From an uncultured Clostridia bacterium (GTDB lineage: Bacteria > Bacillota > Clostridia > Christensenellales > Aristaeellaceae), in contig CANRLC010000003.1 in NCBI GenBank assembly GCA_947631405.1, forward strand, positions 44,804 through 108,803: a stretch of 64,000 bases of DNA. Reading direction: 5' to 3'. Both the position numbers and the translations under genes were made by a program. Positions within the stretch are counted from its first letter, which is position 1. Each line of letters opens with the position of its first letter. The notes below the pieces were generated by a model. That model saw nothing but the letters and a program-made list of their open reading frames with translations, was not told the origin of the DNA and did no database searches. Below, piece by piece: positions 16,312 through 25,437 of this stretch.

Positions 16312-18198
16312 TTAGCCTTGCTCTCCTCGCACAGCGCCTTCCCGCCTTCTCTTCTCCAGCCAGACCATCAGCACCGCCACGTCGCCCGGCGACACGCCGG
16401 AGATGCGGCTGGCCTCGCCGAGGGAGCGCGGCTGCTGCGCGGTCAGCTTTTGCCGGGCTTCGATGCGCAGCCCGTCCAGCGTGCCGTAGTCGAAGCCCTG
16501 CGGCAGCAGCGCGTCCTCCGTCCGGCGGAACGCCTCCACATGGCGGCGCTCCTTGTCGATGTAGCCCTCGTAGCGCAGGGAGATCTCCACCTGCTCGCGC
16601 ACGTCAGCCGGGAGCGGGGGCATGGACGGGGCTAGGACGCGCAGGTCGTCGTAGCCGACGCCGGGGCGGCGCAGCAGATCGCAAGCGAGCAGCGAGGCGT
16701 CGCTGTCGCCCTGCCCCAGCGAGGAGAGCCACGCGTCGCGCTCGGGCGTCTTCGCAAGCCGCGTGCGCCGCAGGAGCGAGACCGCCTCCTCGATGCGCGC
16801 GCGCTTTTCTCGCAGGCGGCGCAGCCGCTCCGGCGAGGCGAGGCCGATCTCGCAGCCCAGCTCGGTGAGGCGCTGGTCGGCGTTGTCCTGCCGCAGCAGC
16901 AGGCGATACTCACAGCGGCTGGTCATCATGCGGTACGGCTCGTTGGTGCCCTTGGTCGTCAGGTCGTCCACCAGCACGCCGATGTATGCCTGATCGCGCC
17001 CCAGCGTCACGGGCGGCTTGCCCTGTACATGGCGCGCCGCATTGACGCCCGCGATCAGCCCCTGCGCCGCCGCCTCCTCGTAGCCGCTGGTGCCGTTGAT
17101 CTGCCCCGCGAAATAGAGGCCCTGCGCGGCGCGGCAGGAGAGGTCGGCGCGCAGCTGCAGCGGGTCGATGCACTCGTATTCGATGGCGTAGGCCAGACGC
17201 AGCACGCGCGCGCGGCGCAGCCCCGGGATGGTGTGCAGCGCGGCGAGCTGCACGTCCTCCGGCATGGAGGTGGAAAACCCCTGCACATACCACTCCGGCG
17301 TGTCCAGCCCCTCCGGCTCGAGGAAGAGCTGGTGGCGCTCCTTGTCCGCGAAGCGCATGATCTTGTCCTCGATGGAGGGGCAGTAGCGCGCGCCCGTGCC
17401 GTGGATGGCCCCGGTGTACATCGGCGCGCGGTGGATGTTCTCGCGCAGGATGCGGTGCGTCTCCTCGTTCGTGTAGGTGAGGTAGCACTGGGCGCGATTG
17501 CAAAGCGGCGCGTCCGTGAGGAAGGAAAACGGGGTGACCGGCTCGTCGCCCGGCTGCGGCTCGGTCTCGTCGAAGTCGATGGAGGCGACGTCCACGCGCG
17601 GCGGCGTGCCCGTCTTGAAGCGACGCAGCCGCACGCCCAGCGCGCGCAGCGCGTCCGCCAGATGCGTGGAGGAGAGCAGGCCCTGCGGCCCGCCCGCCCA
17701 CGAGCACTCGCCAATGATGATGCGGCTGTCCGCGTACACGCCCGCGCAGATGACCAAAGCCCGGCAAGCGACGCGCGCGCCGGTGGTCGTCTCCACGCCC
17801 GTCACGCGGCCGCCCTCGCAGAGGATGCGCCCGCACTCGCCCTGACGCAGCTGCAGATTCGGCTCCGCGAGCAGCGCGCGCAGCATCCGCCGCTGATAGG
17901 CGCGCTTGTCCGCCTGCGCCCGCAGCGAATGGACGGCGGGGCCTTTGCCCGTGTTGAGCATGCGCGACTGGATGAACGTGTCGTCGATGGCGCGGCCCAT
18001 CTCGCCGCCCAGCGCGTCCACCTCGCGCACGAGCTGCCCCTTGCCCGTGCCGCCGATGGCCGGGTTGCAGGGCATGAGCGCGACCGCGTCAAGGTTGAGG
18101 GTGAGCGCGAGCGTTGTGCAGCCCAAGCGCGCGGCGGCAAGCGCCGCCTCGCAGCCCGCGTGGCCCGCGCCGACCACCACGACGTCAAAGCTTTCCAT
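16312..18198 (-). CDS. mnmG: tRNA uridine-5-carboxymethylaminomethyl modification enzyme MnmG
   Basis: FAD enzyme that, with MnmE, installs the cmnm5 group on U34 of several tRNAs. The 628-residue protein has the dinucleotide-binding VVVGAGHAGCEAALAAARLG at the start, NPAIGGTGKGQLVREVDALGG, the GTSGYEEAAAQGLIAGVNAA motif near 375 and a C-terminal MnmE-binding helical part ending in GVSPGDVAVLMVWLEKRRR. Length and motifs are normal. It is the last gene of a minus-strand cluster after the solute-binding protein (23-base gap). mnmE is not in the window. Confidence 0.96.
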   Translation of the reverse strand: MESFDVVVVGAGHAGCEAALAAARLGCTTLALTLNLDAVALMPCNPAIGGTGKGQLVREVDALGGEMGRAIDDTFIQSRMLNTGKGPAVHSLRAQADKRAYQRRMLRALLAEPNLQLRQGECGRILCEGGRVTGVETTTGARVACRALVICAGVYADSRIIIGECSWAGGPQGLLSSTHLADALRALGVRLRRFKTGTPPRVDVASIDFDETEPQPGDEPVTPFSFLTDAPLCNRAQCYLTYTNEETHRILRENIHRAPMYTGAIHGTGARYCPSIEDKIMRFADKERHQLFLEPEGLDTPEWYVQGFSTSMPEDVQLAALHTIPGLRRARVLRLAYAIEYECIDPLQLRADLSCRAAQGLYFAGQINGTSGYEEAAAQGLIAGVNAARHVQGKPPVTLGRDQAYIGVLVDDLTTKGTNEPYRMMTSRCEYRLLLRQDNADQRLTELGCEIGLASPERLRRLREKRARIEEAVSLLRRTRLAKTPERDAWLSSLGQGDSDASLLACDLLRRPGVGYDDLRVLAPSMPPLPADVREQVEISLRYEGYIDKERRHVEAFRRTEDALLPQGFDYGTLDGLRIEARQKLTAQQPRSLGEASRISGVSPGDVAVLMVWLEKRRREGAVRGEQG

Positions 18199-18221
18199 CG
18201 GTCATCGTCTCCAACCGTTCG

Positions 18222-19805
18222 TCAATGCGCCCAGAGTTCCACGCCGCGCAGCAGCTCCAGCTCGCGGATGTCGCGCGCGTCGGTAAACGCCGAGCGCGAG
18301 AGCAGCGCGCCCGTGCGCCAGTACAGCGGCAGATAGGGCAGATCCTGCGAAAACATCGTCTGGATGTCGCGCATCGTCTCGCCGTAGGCCTCCTGCGAGA
18401 GGCAGTCGCTGCTGCGCAGCTTCACGAGCAGGTCGTTCATCGCGTTGGAGCGGTAGCGCGTGTAGTTGCAGCTCGCCGTCGAGGTGAGGGTAAAGCCGGG
18501 GTCGGGGCAGACGTCGAAATTAAACGCCGCCAAGACGAGATAGTAGTCGCCGCTGCGCAGCTTTTCCAGCACGTTCTCGCGCGACCACGTCTGCACGGAG
18601 ACGGGGATGCCGACCGCCTCCAGCTGCTCCCTGATGCGGTTGGCGGCGTTCGTGCGCACGGTGGAGCCGGGTTCGTCGTAGACCAGCAGGCGCATCGTCT
18701 TCATCGCCTCGCCGCCCTTGTAGCGCTTGCCGTCGTCCGCCAGCTGCCAGCCCGCCTGCTCGAGGAGCGCCTCGGCCATCAGCGGGTCGTAAGGATCCTC
18801 GATCGTCGATTCGTTGGAGAGCCATGTGCCCGCGGGCACCGGCGTGTAGGCCACCGTCGCCATCCCCTGATAGATCGAGGAGATCAGGTCGGATCGGTTG
18901 ATCGCGTAGGAGATCGCCGAGCGCACGAGGTTCTGCCCGTTGTCGTCGCTCTTGAAGATCGTCTGCGCGCGGTTGACGAGCAGCACCTCGAGCTGGCGCG
19001 TGCGCGCGGTGAGCGAGTAGGAATTGAGCGAGCCGGAGTAGCGCGAGGCGTTGATCGAGCGGGACATCGCGACGTCCACGTTTTGCAGATCGAACGCGGT
19101 GAGCGCCTGCTCGGCGTTTTCAAACAGGCTCGCGCGGATGTTGCGCACCTGCGGCGTGCGCTGCCACCACGACGTATTCGCCGTCAGCCAGATCGCGCTG
19201 CCCTGCTCGTAGCCGTCGTAGCGGTACGGCCCGGTGCCCGAGGGCATGTCGCGCTGCACCTCGTCCGCCGGGAGGATGGGGAAGGTGAACGCGTAGAGCG
19301 CGCCGAAGCTCGGGCGGCGCAGGCCGAAGAGCAGCGTGCGCTCGTCCGTCGCCTCCCACGAGCGCAGCGTGTAAAAGGTGGCGTAGTACAGCCCGCGATC
19401 CTCGACGGGCACCTCGGAGTTGAGATCCTTGTCAAAGCCGGAGAGCGCGTACATCTCGTCCAGCGTGGCGACCACGTCCGCGCTGGTCAGCTTGCGCCCG
19501 CTGTGGAAGGTCACGTCGTCGCGCAGCGTCACGCGCAGGCGCTGGCCGCCGTTTACAAATTCGTAGGAGTAGGCCAGCTCCATCTGCGGGACGTAGTCGT
19601 CGTCCAGCGCGAAGAGGCCCTCGTAGACGAGATCGAGCACGCTGACCACGTCGCGCTGGTTGAGTTGCAGCGGCCGCAGCGCCAGATCGCGCGTGGCGAC
19701 CGCCGCGCAGGAGAGCGACGTCGTCTCCGCGCAAGCGGCGCAGGGCAAAAGCGACAGCAGGCAGCAGAGCAGCGCGGCGAGCGGGCGGCAAAACATCTTG
19801 GCCAT
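18222..19805 (-). CDS. ABC-type solute-binding protein, family 5 (peptide-binding type), orphan
   Basis: A 527-residue exported binding protein. It has a signal peptide (about residues 1-26, ending PCAACAET, where a weak lipobox is possible), then the family 5 layout: VVSVLDLVYEGLFALDDDY, LRDDVTFHSGRKLTSADVVATLD and a C-terminal lobe with YDPLMAEALLEQAGW and CNYTRYRSNAMNDLL. No permease or ATPase gene is near, so it either serves a transporter elsewhere or has another role. It sits 15 bases after the transglycosylase gene in the polA cluster. Confidence 0.88.
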   Translation of the reverse strand: MAKMFCRPLAALLCCLLSLLPCAACAETTSLSCAAVATRDLALRPLQLNQRDVVSVLDLVYEGLFALDDDYVPQMELAYSYEFVNGGQRLRVTLRDDVTFHSGRKLTSADVVATLDEMYALSGFDKDLNSEVPVEDRGLYYATFYTLRSWEATDERTLLFGLRRPSFGALYAFTFPILPADEVQRDMPSGTGPYRYDGYEQGSAIWLTANTSWWQRTPQVRNIRASLFENAEQALTAFDLQNVDVAMSRSINASRYSGSLNSYSLTARTRQLEVLLVNRAQTIFKSDDNGQNLVRSAISYAINRSDLISSIYQGMATVAYTPVPAGTWLSNESTIEDPYDPLMAEALLEQAGWQLADDGKRYKGGEAMKTMRLLVYDEPGSTVRTNAANRIREQLEAVGIPVSVQTWSRENVLEKLRSGDYYLVLAAFNFDVCPDPGFTLTSTASCNYTRYRSNAMNDLLVKLRSSDCLSQEAYGETMRDIQTMFSQDLPYLPLYWRTGALLSRSAFTDARDIRELELLRGVELWAH

Positions 19806-19820
19806 AAAAGCTCCTTGGGG

Positions 19821-20558
19821 TCAGTCCACGGCGGCGTCCGGCGCGGGCGCCTCCGCGGGATAATAGTATTTGCGGTACACGTCGCGCGCGCGCAGCACGC
19901 GGGAGGCGTAGGCCGCCGTGTCCTCGGTCGGGATGGTGGCAAGGGTGACGCCGTCCGGGCTGTAGAGCGGGTTTTGAAGCCAGCTGTCCACGTTGCCCTG
20001 CCCGGCGTGGTAGGCGCAGACGATCTTCGTGGCGTCCCCGCCAAAGCGCCGGGAGAGATAGCCCAGATACCATGTGCCGAAGCGGATGTTGGTCACCGGG
20101 TCGTAGAGCGCATCGAAGGAATACCCCTCGCCGTCCTCGCCGAGGCGATGGGCGATCCACGCGGCCGTGTCCTCCATCAGCTGCATCAGCCCGCGCGCGC
20201 CGAGGCGGCTCTGCGCCTGCGCGTCGAAGCTCGACTCGCACAGGATGATCGCGCACACCAGCGCGGGATCCAGTTCCTGCGCGAGGGCGTACTGCTCGAT
20301 CGCCTCGCGGTAGTAGAGCGGGTGCTGCGCGCGCTCGGCGGCCTCGGCCTCGAGCCTGCGGCGCTCCTCCTGCCGGGCGAGATAGCTGCGCGTGACCGCC
20401 ACGGCGCAGGTGAAGAAGATCGCCGTACACAGGAAGATCAGCAGCAATCGCACGGGCGTGGGCAGCGCGGTGAGCAGCGGCGCGCGCTCCTCCGGCGTCG
20501 GGGCCGGGGGCGCGGGGTTGCGGCGCCGGCGTCGGGGCGCGGGGGACGGGGTGTTCAT
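19821..20558 (-). CDS. membrane-anchored lytic murein transglycosylase (SLT family)
   Basis: A 245-residue protein with a Pro/Arg-rich cytoplasmic start, a membrane segment at about 37-57 and an SLT lysozyme-like domain from about 85. Catalytic Glu108 is in ILCESSFDAQAQS, followed by RLGARGLMQLM, IRFGTWYLGYLSRRF and CAYHAGQGNVDSWL, all typical. It cleaves glycan strands of peptidoglycan outside the membrane. ATG 20558 follows AAGGAGG. It lies between coaE (13-base gap) and the binding protein gene. Confidence 0.93.
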   Translation of the reverse strand: MNTPSPAPRRRRRNPAPPAPTPEERAPLLTALPTPVRLLLIFLCTAIFFTCAVAVTRSYLARQEERRRLEAEAAERAQHPLYYREAIEQYALAQELDPALVCAIILCESSFDAQAQSRLGARGLMQLMEDTAAWIAHRLGEDGEGYSFDALYDPVTNIRFGTWYLGYLSRRFGGDATKIVCAYHAGQGNVDSWLQNPLYSPDGVTLATIPTEDTAAYASRVLRARDVYRKYYYPAEAPAPDAAVD

Positions 20559-20571
20559 GGCGGCCTCCTTC

Positions 20572-21168
20572 TCAGGATTGCTGCGCAAGGCGAGCCAGTT
20601 CTGCGTCCAGCAGGCGGCGCACCTGTTTGCGCACGGCGGGCAGCGGCCTGTCGGCGCGGATGACGGCGTCGGCGAGGCGCATCTTTTCGCCGAGCGGCAT
20701 CTGCGCGTCGATGCGGGCGGCGGCCTCCGCCTCGCTCAGGCCGTCGCGGCGCATCAGCCGAAGCAGCGTCACGGCGCGCGGCGCGGCCACGACCCAGACG
20801 CGGTCGAACCCCGGCTCCATGCCGCACTCGTAGAGCAGCGGCACGTCGGCAAAGACGAGGGGGGAGCGGCTCGCGGCCAGATCGGAGAATATGCGGCCGA
20901 TGATGCGCGGATGCAGGATGGCGTTGAGCCTGAGGCGCTGCGGCTCGCTGGCAAAGACGAGCCGGCCCAGCGCTTCGCGGTCGAGCACGTCGCCCGAAAA
21001 CACGTCGTCGCCAAACGCCTCGCGCAGCGCGGGAAGCGCCTCGCCGCCGGGCGCGGTCATCTCGCGCGAGATGGCGTCCGCGTCGATCACGGGATAGCCC
21101 GCCTCGCGCAGGAAGCCCGCGACGGTGCTCTTGCCGCAGGCGATGGAACCGGTCAATCCGATCTTCAT
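20572..21168 (-). CDS. coaE: dephospho-CoA kinase
   Basis: Catalyses the last step of coenzyme A synthesis, phosphorylating the 3'-hydroxyl of dephospho-CoA. The 198-residue protein begins MKIGLTGSIACGKST with the P-loop at residues 7-14, then YPVIDADAISRE, and the CoA domain LHPRIIGRIF and VFADVPLLYECGME. GAGGAAGC precedes ATG 21168. The open frame extends upstream to 21258 but without a ribosome binding site. It follows polA, an arrangement common in Firmicutes. Confidence 0.95.
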   Translation of the reverse strand: MKIGLTGSIACGKSTVAGFLREAGYPVIDADAISREMTAPGGEALPALREAFGDDVFSGDVLDREALGRLVFASEPQRLRLNAILHPRIIGRIFSDLAASRSPLVFADVPLLYECGMEPGFDRVWVVAAPRAVTLLRLMRRDGLSEAEAAARIDAQMPLGEKMRLADAVIRADRPLPAVRKQVRRLLDAELARLAQQS

Positions 21169-21271
21169 AAGCTTCCTCACAGATCTGGGCGGAAAGCGCC
21201 GCCCGCGCCGCCCGCCGCACGGGCGGGATGCAGATGCAGGAAAATATGCGTCCCTCAAAGGGGAGAGAACG

Positions 21272-23827
21272 TCACTTGGTATCGTACCACGAGCGGCCCG
21301 CGTGTACGTCGGCGATCAGCGGCACGCGCAAGGAAGCCGCGCCCTCCATGCAATCGCGCAGCAGAGCGGCGACCTTCTCCGCCTCCCCGGCGGGGGCCTC
21401 GACGATCAGCTCGTCGTGTACCTGCAGGATGAGCTTTGCCTGCAGGCCCTCGCTTTGCAGCCGCGCGCGCACCGCGTTCATCGCGATCTTGATGATGTCC
21501 GCCGCCGCGCCCTGCACGGGCGTATTCATCGCGGCGCGCTCGCCGAACTGGCGGCGCGCGTAGTTTGCGGCGGAAAGCTCCGGCAGCGGGCGGCGTCTGC
21601 CGTACAGGGTGACGGAATAGCCGCGCTGCTTGCCCTGCGAAACGCACTCGTCCATGAAGCGGCGCACCGCCGGGTAGCGCGCGAAGTAGCGCTCGATGAA
21701 CTCCGCCGCCTCCTTGCGGGTGACGTGAAGCTGCTCGGAGAGGCCGTAGTCGCTGATGCCGTAGACGATGCCGAAGTTGACCGCCTTGGCGCTGGTGCGC
21801 ATCGCGGGCGTGACCTCGTCAAGCGGCACGCCGTAGACCTCCGCGGCCGTGCGCGCATGGACGTCCTGCCCGCGCGTGAACGCGTCGCACATCGCCTCGT
21901 CGCCGGACAGGTGCGCCAGCAGGCGGAGTTCGATCTGGGAGTAGTCGGCGTCCACCAGCACGCAGCCGGGCTTCGCGATGAACGCGCGGCGAATCTCGCG
22001 GCCCATCGGCGTGCGCACGGGGATGTTTTGCAGGTTCGGCTCGCTGGAGGAGATGCGGCCCGTCGCGGCGATCGTCTGATCAAACCAGGTGTGAACGCGC
22101 CCGTCGCGGCCCACCAGCCGCAGGAGGCCGTCGATGTAGGTGCTGCTCAGCTTGGTGATCTGCCGGTAGAGCAGGATGCGCTCGATGGCGGGGTGCAGCG
22201 GTGCAAGCTCTTGCAGCGTCTCGGCGTCGGTGGAGAAGCCGCGCGCGGTCTTCTTGCGCGCCGGAAGCCCCAGCTTGTTGTAGAGCACGTCGCCGAGCTG
22301 CTGCATGCTGTTCAGGTTGAACGGCCCCACGCCGCAGAGCGAGAAGATCTCCTCCTTGAGCGCGGCGATCTGCGCGCCGTACTGCGCGCCGAGGCGCTCC
22401 AGCTCGTCCCTGTCCACGAGGAAGCCCACGCACTCCATGTCGTAGAGCGTGCGCAGCAGCGGCAATTCGATCTCGCGGTAGAGCTTGTCCATGCCCTGCT
22501 CGGCGAGCAGCGCGAGATGGCGCTGCGCCTGCTCGTAGAGCGCGTCGGCGTCCTGCGGCGGCTCGTACTTGCCCTTCTGCGGGGCGAGCAGGTAGGCCAT
22601 CAGTTGCGCGTCCTCCACGGGCGCGGTGAGCGTCAGGCCCCACTGCGCGGCCTGCGTCATCAGCCGCTTCGCGCCGAAGAGAATGAGCGTCCCCTCGCCG
22701 GCGAGCAGCGGGGAGAGCAGCGCGAGCGCCTGCGCGGGGTCGAAGCCGCCGCCGAGCAGCCCCTCCGCAAAGGGGATGGCGGCGCGGCGGCCGTCCGGCA
22801 GCGCCAGCGTGATGCGCGTATCGTGCAGCATCAGCGCGCAGGAGCCGCACGCCTGCGCCTCGCCGACAAACGCGGCGACCGCCTCCTCGGTGGAGAGCTG
22901 CGCCTCCTCCTGCCGCTCGGCCTCGGGCGGCGCGGGGATTTCCGCCTTGGCCCCGCCGCAGAGCTGGGTGAGCCGCGCGCTGATGGAGCGCAGTTGCAGC
23001 TGCTCAAAGAGCGGCAGCGCGCCCAGCATGGCGGGGTAGCTCAGGCGGCAATCCTCGATCTGGGTTTCGACGGGCGCGGTGCGCGCGATGGTCGCCAGCT
23101 TGCGGCTCATCAGCGCGCTCGCGCGGCCCTCCAGCAGCCTTTCGCGCTGCTTGCCCTTCAGCTCCGTGTGCGCGTTTTCCAGCACGGCGTCCAGCGAGCC
23201 GAATTGCGTGAGCAGCCGCGCCGCCGTCTTTTCGCCGATGCCCGGCACGCCCGGCAGGTTGTCGCTCGCGTCGCCCATCAGGCCCTTGAGATCGACGATC
23301 TGCTCCGGCCAGACGCCGAAGACCTCCTTGACCTTTTCGGGCGTGAAGCGCACCACGTCGCTCACGCCGCGGCGCGTGTAGAGCACCTGCGTATGGTCGC
23401 TGACCAGCTGCATCGCGTCCCGGTCGCCCGTGACCAGCAGGGCGTCAATGTCCTCCTTCTCGCAGCGCAGGGACATCGTGCCCAGAATGTCGTCCGCCTC
23501 GAAGGCGGGGCAGGTGATGCGCCGCACGCCCATCGCGTCCAGACAGTCGTAGACCAGATCGAACTGCGGGCGCAGCTCCGGCGCGGTCGGCTTGCGGCCC
23601 GCCTTGTAGGCGTCGTAATCCTTGTGGCGGAAGGTCGGGCCGTGCAGGTCGAAGGCGACGGCGAGGTAGTCGGGCCGCTCGTCGGAGACGACTTTGAGGA
23701 GCATGGAAAGAAACCCGAAGACCGCGTTGGTGTACACGCCGTCCTCGCTGGCGAGCGGGGGCAGCGCGTGAAAGGCGCGGTGCATCAGGCTGTTGCCGTC
23801 GATCAGCACGAAGGTCTCGTCAAACAT
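21272..23827 (-). CDS. polA: DNA polymerase I
   Basis: Repair and Okazaki-fragment polymerase, 851 residues. The N-terminal 5'-3' nuclease domain (about 1-290) has LIDGNSLMHRAFHALPP, FEADDILGT, VTGDRDAMQLV and LMGDASDNLPGVPGIGEKTA. The polymerase domain has FSTDAETL, SSSEPNLQNIPVRT, VDADYSQIELRLLAHLSGD, RTSAKAVNFGIVYGISDYGL and the final LQVHDELIVEAP. The middle exonuclease domain (about 310-480) lacks the DxE motif that binds catalytic metal, so proofreading is probably absent, as in other Gram-positive and Taq enzymes. Confidence 0.97.
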   Translation of the reverse strand: MFDETFVLIDGNSLMHRAFHALPPLASEDGVYTNAVFGFLSMLLKVVSDERPDYLAVAFDLHGPTFRHKDYDAYKAGRKPTAPELRPQFDLVYDCLDAMGVRRITCPAFEADDILGTMSLRCEKEDIDALLVTGDRDAMQLVSDHTQVLYTRRGVSDVVRFTPEKVKEVFGVWPEQIVDLKGLMGDASDNLPGVPGIGEKTAARLLTQFGSLDAVLENAHTELKGKQRERLLEGRASALMSRKLATIARTAPVETQIEDCRLSYPAMLGALPLFEQLQLRSISARLTQLCGGAKAEIPAPPEAERQEEAQLSTEEAVAAFVGEAQACGSCALMLHDTRITLALPDGRRAAIPFAEGLLGGGFDPAQALALLSPLLAGEGTLILFGAKRLMTQAAQWGLTLTAPVEDAQLMAYLLAPQKGKYEPPQDADALYEQAQRHLALLAEQGMDKLYREIELPLLRTLYDMECVGFLVDRDELERLGAQYGAQIAALKEEIFSLCGVGPFNLNSMQQLGDVLYNKLGLPARKKTARGFSTDAETLQELAPLHPAIERILLYRQITKLSSTYIDGLLRLVGRDGRVHTWFDQTIAATGRISSSEPNLQNIPVRTPMGREIRRAFIAKPGCVLVDADYSQIELRLLAHLSGDEAMCDAFTRGQDVHARTAAEVYGVPLDEVTPAMRTSAKAVNFGIVYGISDYGLSEQLHVTRKEAAEFIERYFARYPAVRRFMDECVSQGKQRGYSVTLYGRRRPLPELSAANYARRQFGERAAMNTPVQGAAADIIKIAMNAVRARLQSEGLQAKLILQVHDELIVEAPAGEAEKVAALLRDCMEGAASLRVPLIADVHAGRSWYDTK

Positions 23828-23857
23828 AGGGGTCTCCTCGCAAATGAAGTTGCCCCT

Positions 23858-23886
23858 ATGATACCACAGATGAAGGAAAAATACAA
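23858..23886 (-). promoter_or_regulatory. promoter of the polA cluster
   Basis: Minus strand TTGTAT at 23886-23881, 17-base spacer, TATCAT at 23863-23858, 31 bases before the polA start and just after the Hpt gene. polA, coaE, the transglycosylase, the binding protein and mnmG may all be read from it. Confidence 0.55.
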
Positions 23887-23893
23887 ATGCCCT

Positions 23894-24268
23894 TTACGCG
23901 CCCTGTTCCAGCGCGCGAAGGCCGCGCAGCGCCTGAGCGCGGGCGCGCAGGAGCGGGGCAAGGCGCTCCCGCGCGAGGGAGACGGCCTCCTGCGCCGGGT
24001 CGCCGTCGCCGCCCAGCAGGCTGCAAAGCGCGTCCGCCTGCGCGCGCAGGCGAAAGAGGCCCAGCTGCGCGCACAGGCCCTTGAGTTCGTGGGCGGCGTC
24101 AAACGCGGCGGCGGCGTTTCCCGCCTCCAGCGCGGCGGCGAGGCGTGAGACGGCGTCCTCCTCGGCGAAGGCGAGCAGGAAGCGGCGGTAGAGCGCGGCG
24201 TCCCCGCCGGACTGGACGAGGCCCGCCGCCGTATCGATGCCGTAGACGGTGAGATCGGGAAGGATCAT
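23894..24268 (-). CDS. stand-alone histidine phosphotransfer (Hpt) domain protein
   Basis: A 124-residue protein that is almost entirely an Hpt four-helix domain. The phosphorylatable histidine is H60 in AAHELKGLCAQLGL, the usual AHxLKG motif. Hpt proteins pass phosphate between response regulators and hybrid kinases in multi-step relays. No hybrid kinase is in the window, so its partners are unknown. GGAGG stands before ATG 24268. It lies upstream of polA on the same strand with its own gap and may not share regulation. Confidence 0.85.
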   Translation of the reverse strand: MILPDLTVYGIDTAAGLVQSGGDAALYRRFLLAFAEEDAVSRLAAALEAGNAAAAFDAAHELKGLCAQLGLFRLRAQADALCSLLGGDGDPAQEAVSLARERLAPLLRARAQALRGLRALEQGA

Positions 24269-24389
24269 GGCAAAACCTCCGACAGGGCAAAATAGGCCTG
24301 AGCGCGCGGCGCGGGCCGGGGCCGCCTTCCAGCATAGCGCAGGCGCGGGGCGATGGCAAGCAAAACCGTTCGACACGATTCGCGCGGGG

Positions 24390-24410
24390 GCCGCAAAATC
24401 TTTTTGCGGC
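24390..24410. promoter_or_regulatory. inverted repeat in the Hpt-znuA divergent region
   Basis: GCCGCAAAA, TCT, TTTTGCGGC: a perfect nine-base-pair palindrome between the divergent Hpt and metal-binding protein genes. It could be an operator or a terminator-like hairpin. It does not match the usual Zur or Fur box. Confidence 0.35.
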
Positions 24411-24498
24411 GAAACGGCAGGAAAAAGCGCGCGCGAGCACGAAAAGAGACAATTCGAGCGAGAACGCGCATCGCGCGGAAAGGGACGTGAGGACGGCT

Positions 24499-25437
24499 AT
24501 GCTGAAGAAGGACGCGCGCCGGGCGAGGCGCATCGCGGCGGCGTGCGCGCTGCTGCTGGCGCTGCCGCTGCTGGGCGGATGCCGGGCCGCGCCGCCGGAG
24601 GACGGCGGCTTCCGCATCGTCGCCACGTTTTATCCTGTGTACATCTTCGCCCAAAACGTCGCCATGGATGTGCCGGGTGTCGTCGTCACGAGCATGGCGG
24701 GGCCGGATGCCGGATGCCTGCACGATTACGAGCTGAAGACGCACGACGCCGCGCTCATCGAGGACGCGGACGCGCTCGTCGCCTGCGGGGGCGGCATGGA
24801 GGCCTTCCTGCCGATGGTAGAGGGCATGCGAAGCGACCTGCCCGTGATCGAGGCCTGCGAGGGCATCGCGCTGCTGCCCTCCGGCGAGCACGACGGCGAG
24901 CACGGCGATCACGACGGGCACGAGCACGGGGACAACGCGCACGTCTGGCTCGACCCGGCGCTGGCCGCGCGGCAGGTTCAAAACATCGCCGCGGGGCTGT
25001 CCGCCGCCGACCCGGCACACGCGGCGCTCTACGCCGCCAATGCCGACGCCTATATCCGGCGGCTGGCGGCGCTGGGCGAGGAGCTGCAGGGCGAGCTTGC
25101 GCCGCTCGCGGGCGCGGGCATCGTGACCTTCCACGAGGCGTTTGACTACTTCGCCCGCGCCTACGGCCTGACGGTCGAGACGGTGATCGAGCAGGAGCCG
25201 GGCATGGAGCCGGGCACGCGCGATCTGGCGCATACCTGCGATCTGGTGCGAGAGCGCGGCATCCGCGCGCTGTTCGTGGAGCCGCAATACCCCCAGCGCG
25301 CCGCCGAGACCGTCTCCCGCGAGACGGGCGCGGCGATCTACACGCTCGACCCGGTCGTCTCCGGGGACGGCGGCCTGACCAGCTATGAGGACGCGATGCG
25401 CCGCAACGCGCAGACGCTATTGGAGGCGCTTTTATGA
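24499..25437 (+). CDS. zinc/manganese ABC transporter, substrate-binding lipoprotein
   Basis: Captures a metal ion outside the cell. The 312-residue cluster A-I protein has a lipobox LLGGC with C28 as the lipidated residue. It starts the mature part with RIVATFYPVYIFAQNVA, has CLHDYELK with the first metal-binding histidine, a His/Asp-rich loop (HDGEHGDHDGHEHGDNAH) that is typical of zinc rather than manganese importers, the HVWLDPALAARQ second histidine and VTFHEAFDYFARAYG third histidine. ATG 24499 was preferred to a GTG 12 bases upstream because GAGG lies at the right distance. Ends by a four-base overlap with the ATPase gene. Confidence 0.93.
   Translation: MLKKDARRARRIAAACALLLALPLLGGCRAAPPEDGGFRIVATFYPVYIFAQNVAMDVPGVVVTSMAGPDAGCLHDYELKTHDAALIEDADALVACGGGMEAFLPMVEGMRSDLPVIEACEGIALLPSGEHDGEHGDHDGHEHGDNAHVWLDPALAARQVQNIAAGLSAADPAHAALYAANADAYIRRLAALGEELQGELAPLAGAGIVTFHEAFDYFARAYGLTVETVIEQEPGMEPGTRDLAHTCDLVRERGIRALFVEPQYPQRAAETVSRETGAAIYTLDPVVSGDGGLTSYEDAMRRNAQTLLEALL

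Noticed and set aside
18114..20663. Plus-strand open frame of 849 codons opposite mnmG, binding protein and transglycosylase genes
   Set aside because: Runs across several real genes and their gaps with biased composition only.
21125..24148. Plus-strand open frame of 1007 codons opposite polA
   Set aside because: Shadow frame created by high GC codon use; polA on the other strand has all motifs.
24269..24498. Zur or Fur box before the metal importer
   Set aside because: No sequence near the usual palindromes; only an unrelated GCCGCAAAA inverted repeat.
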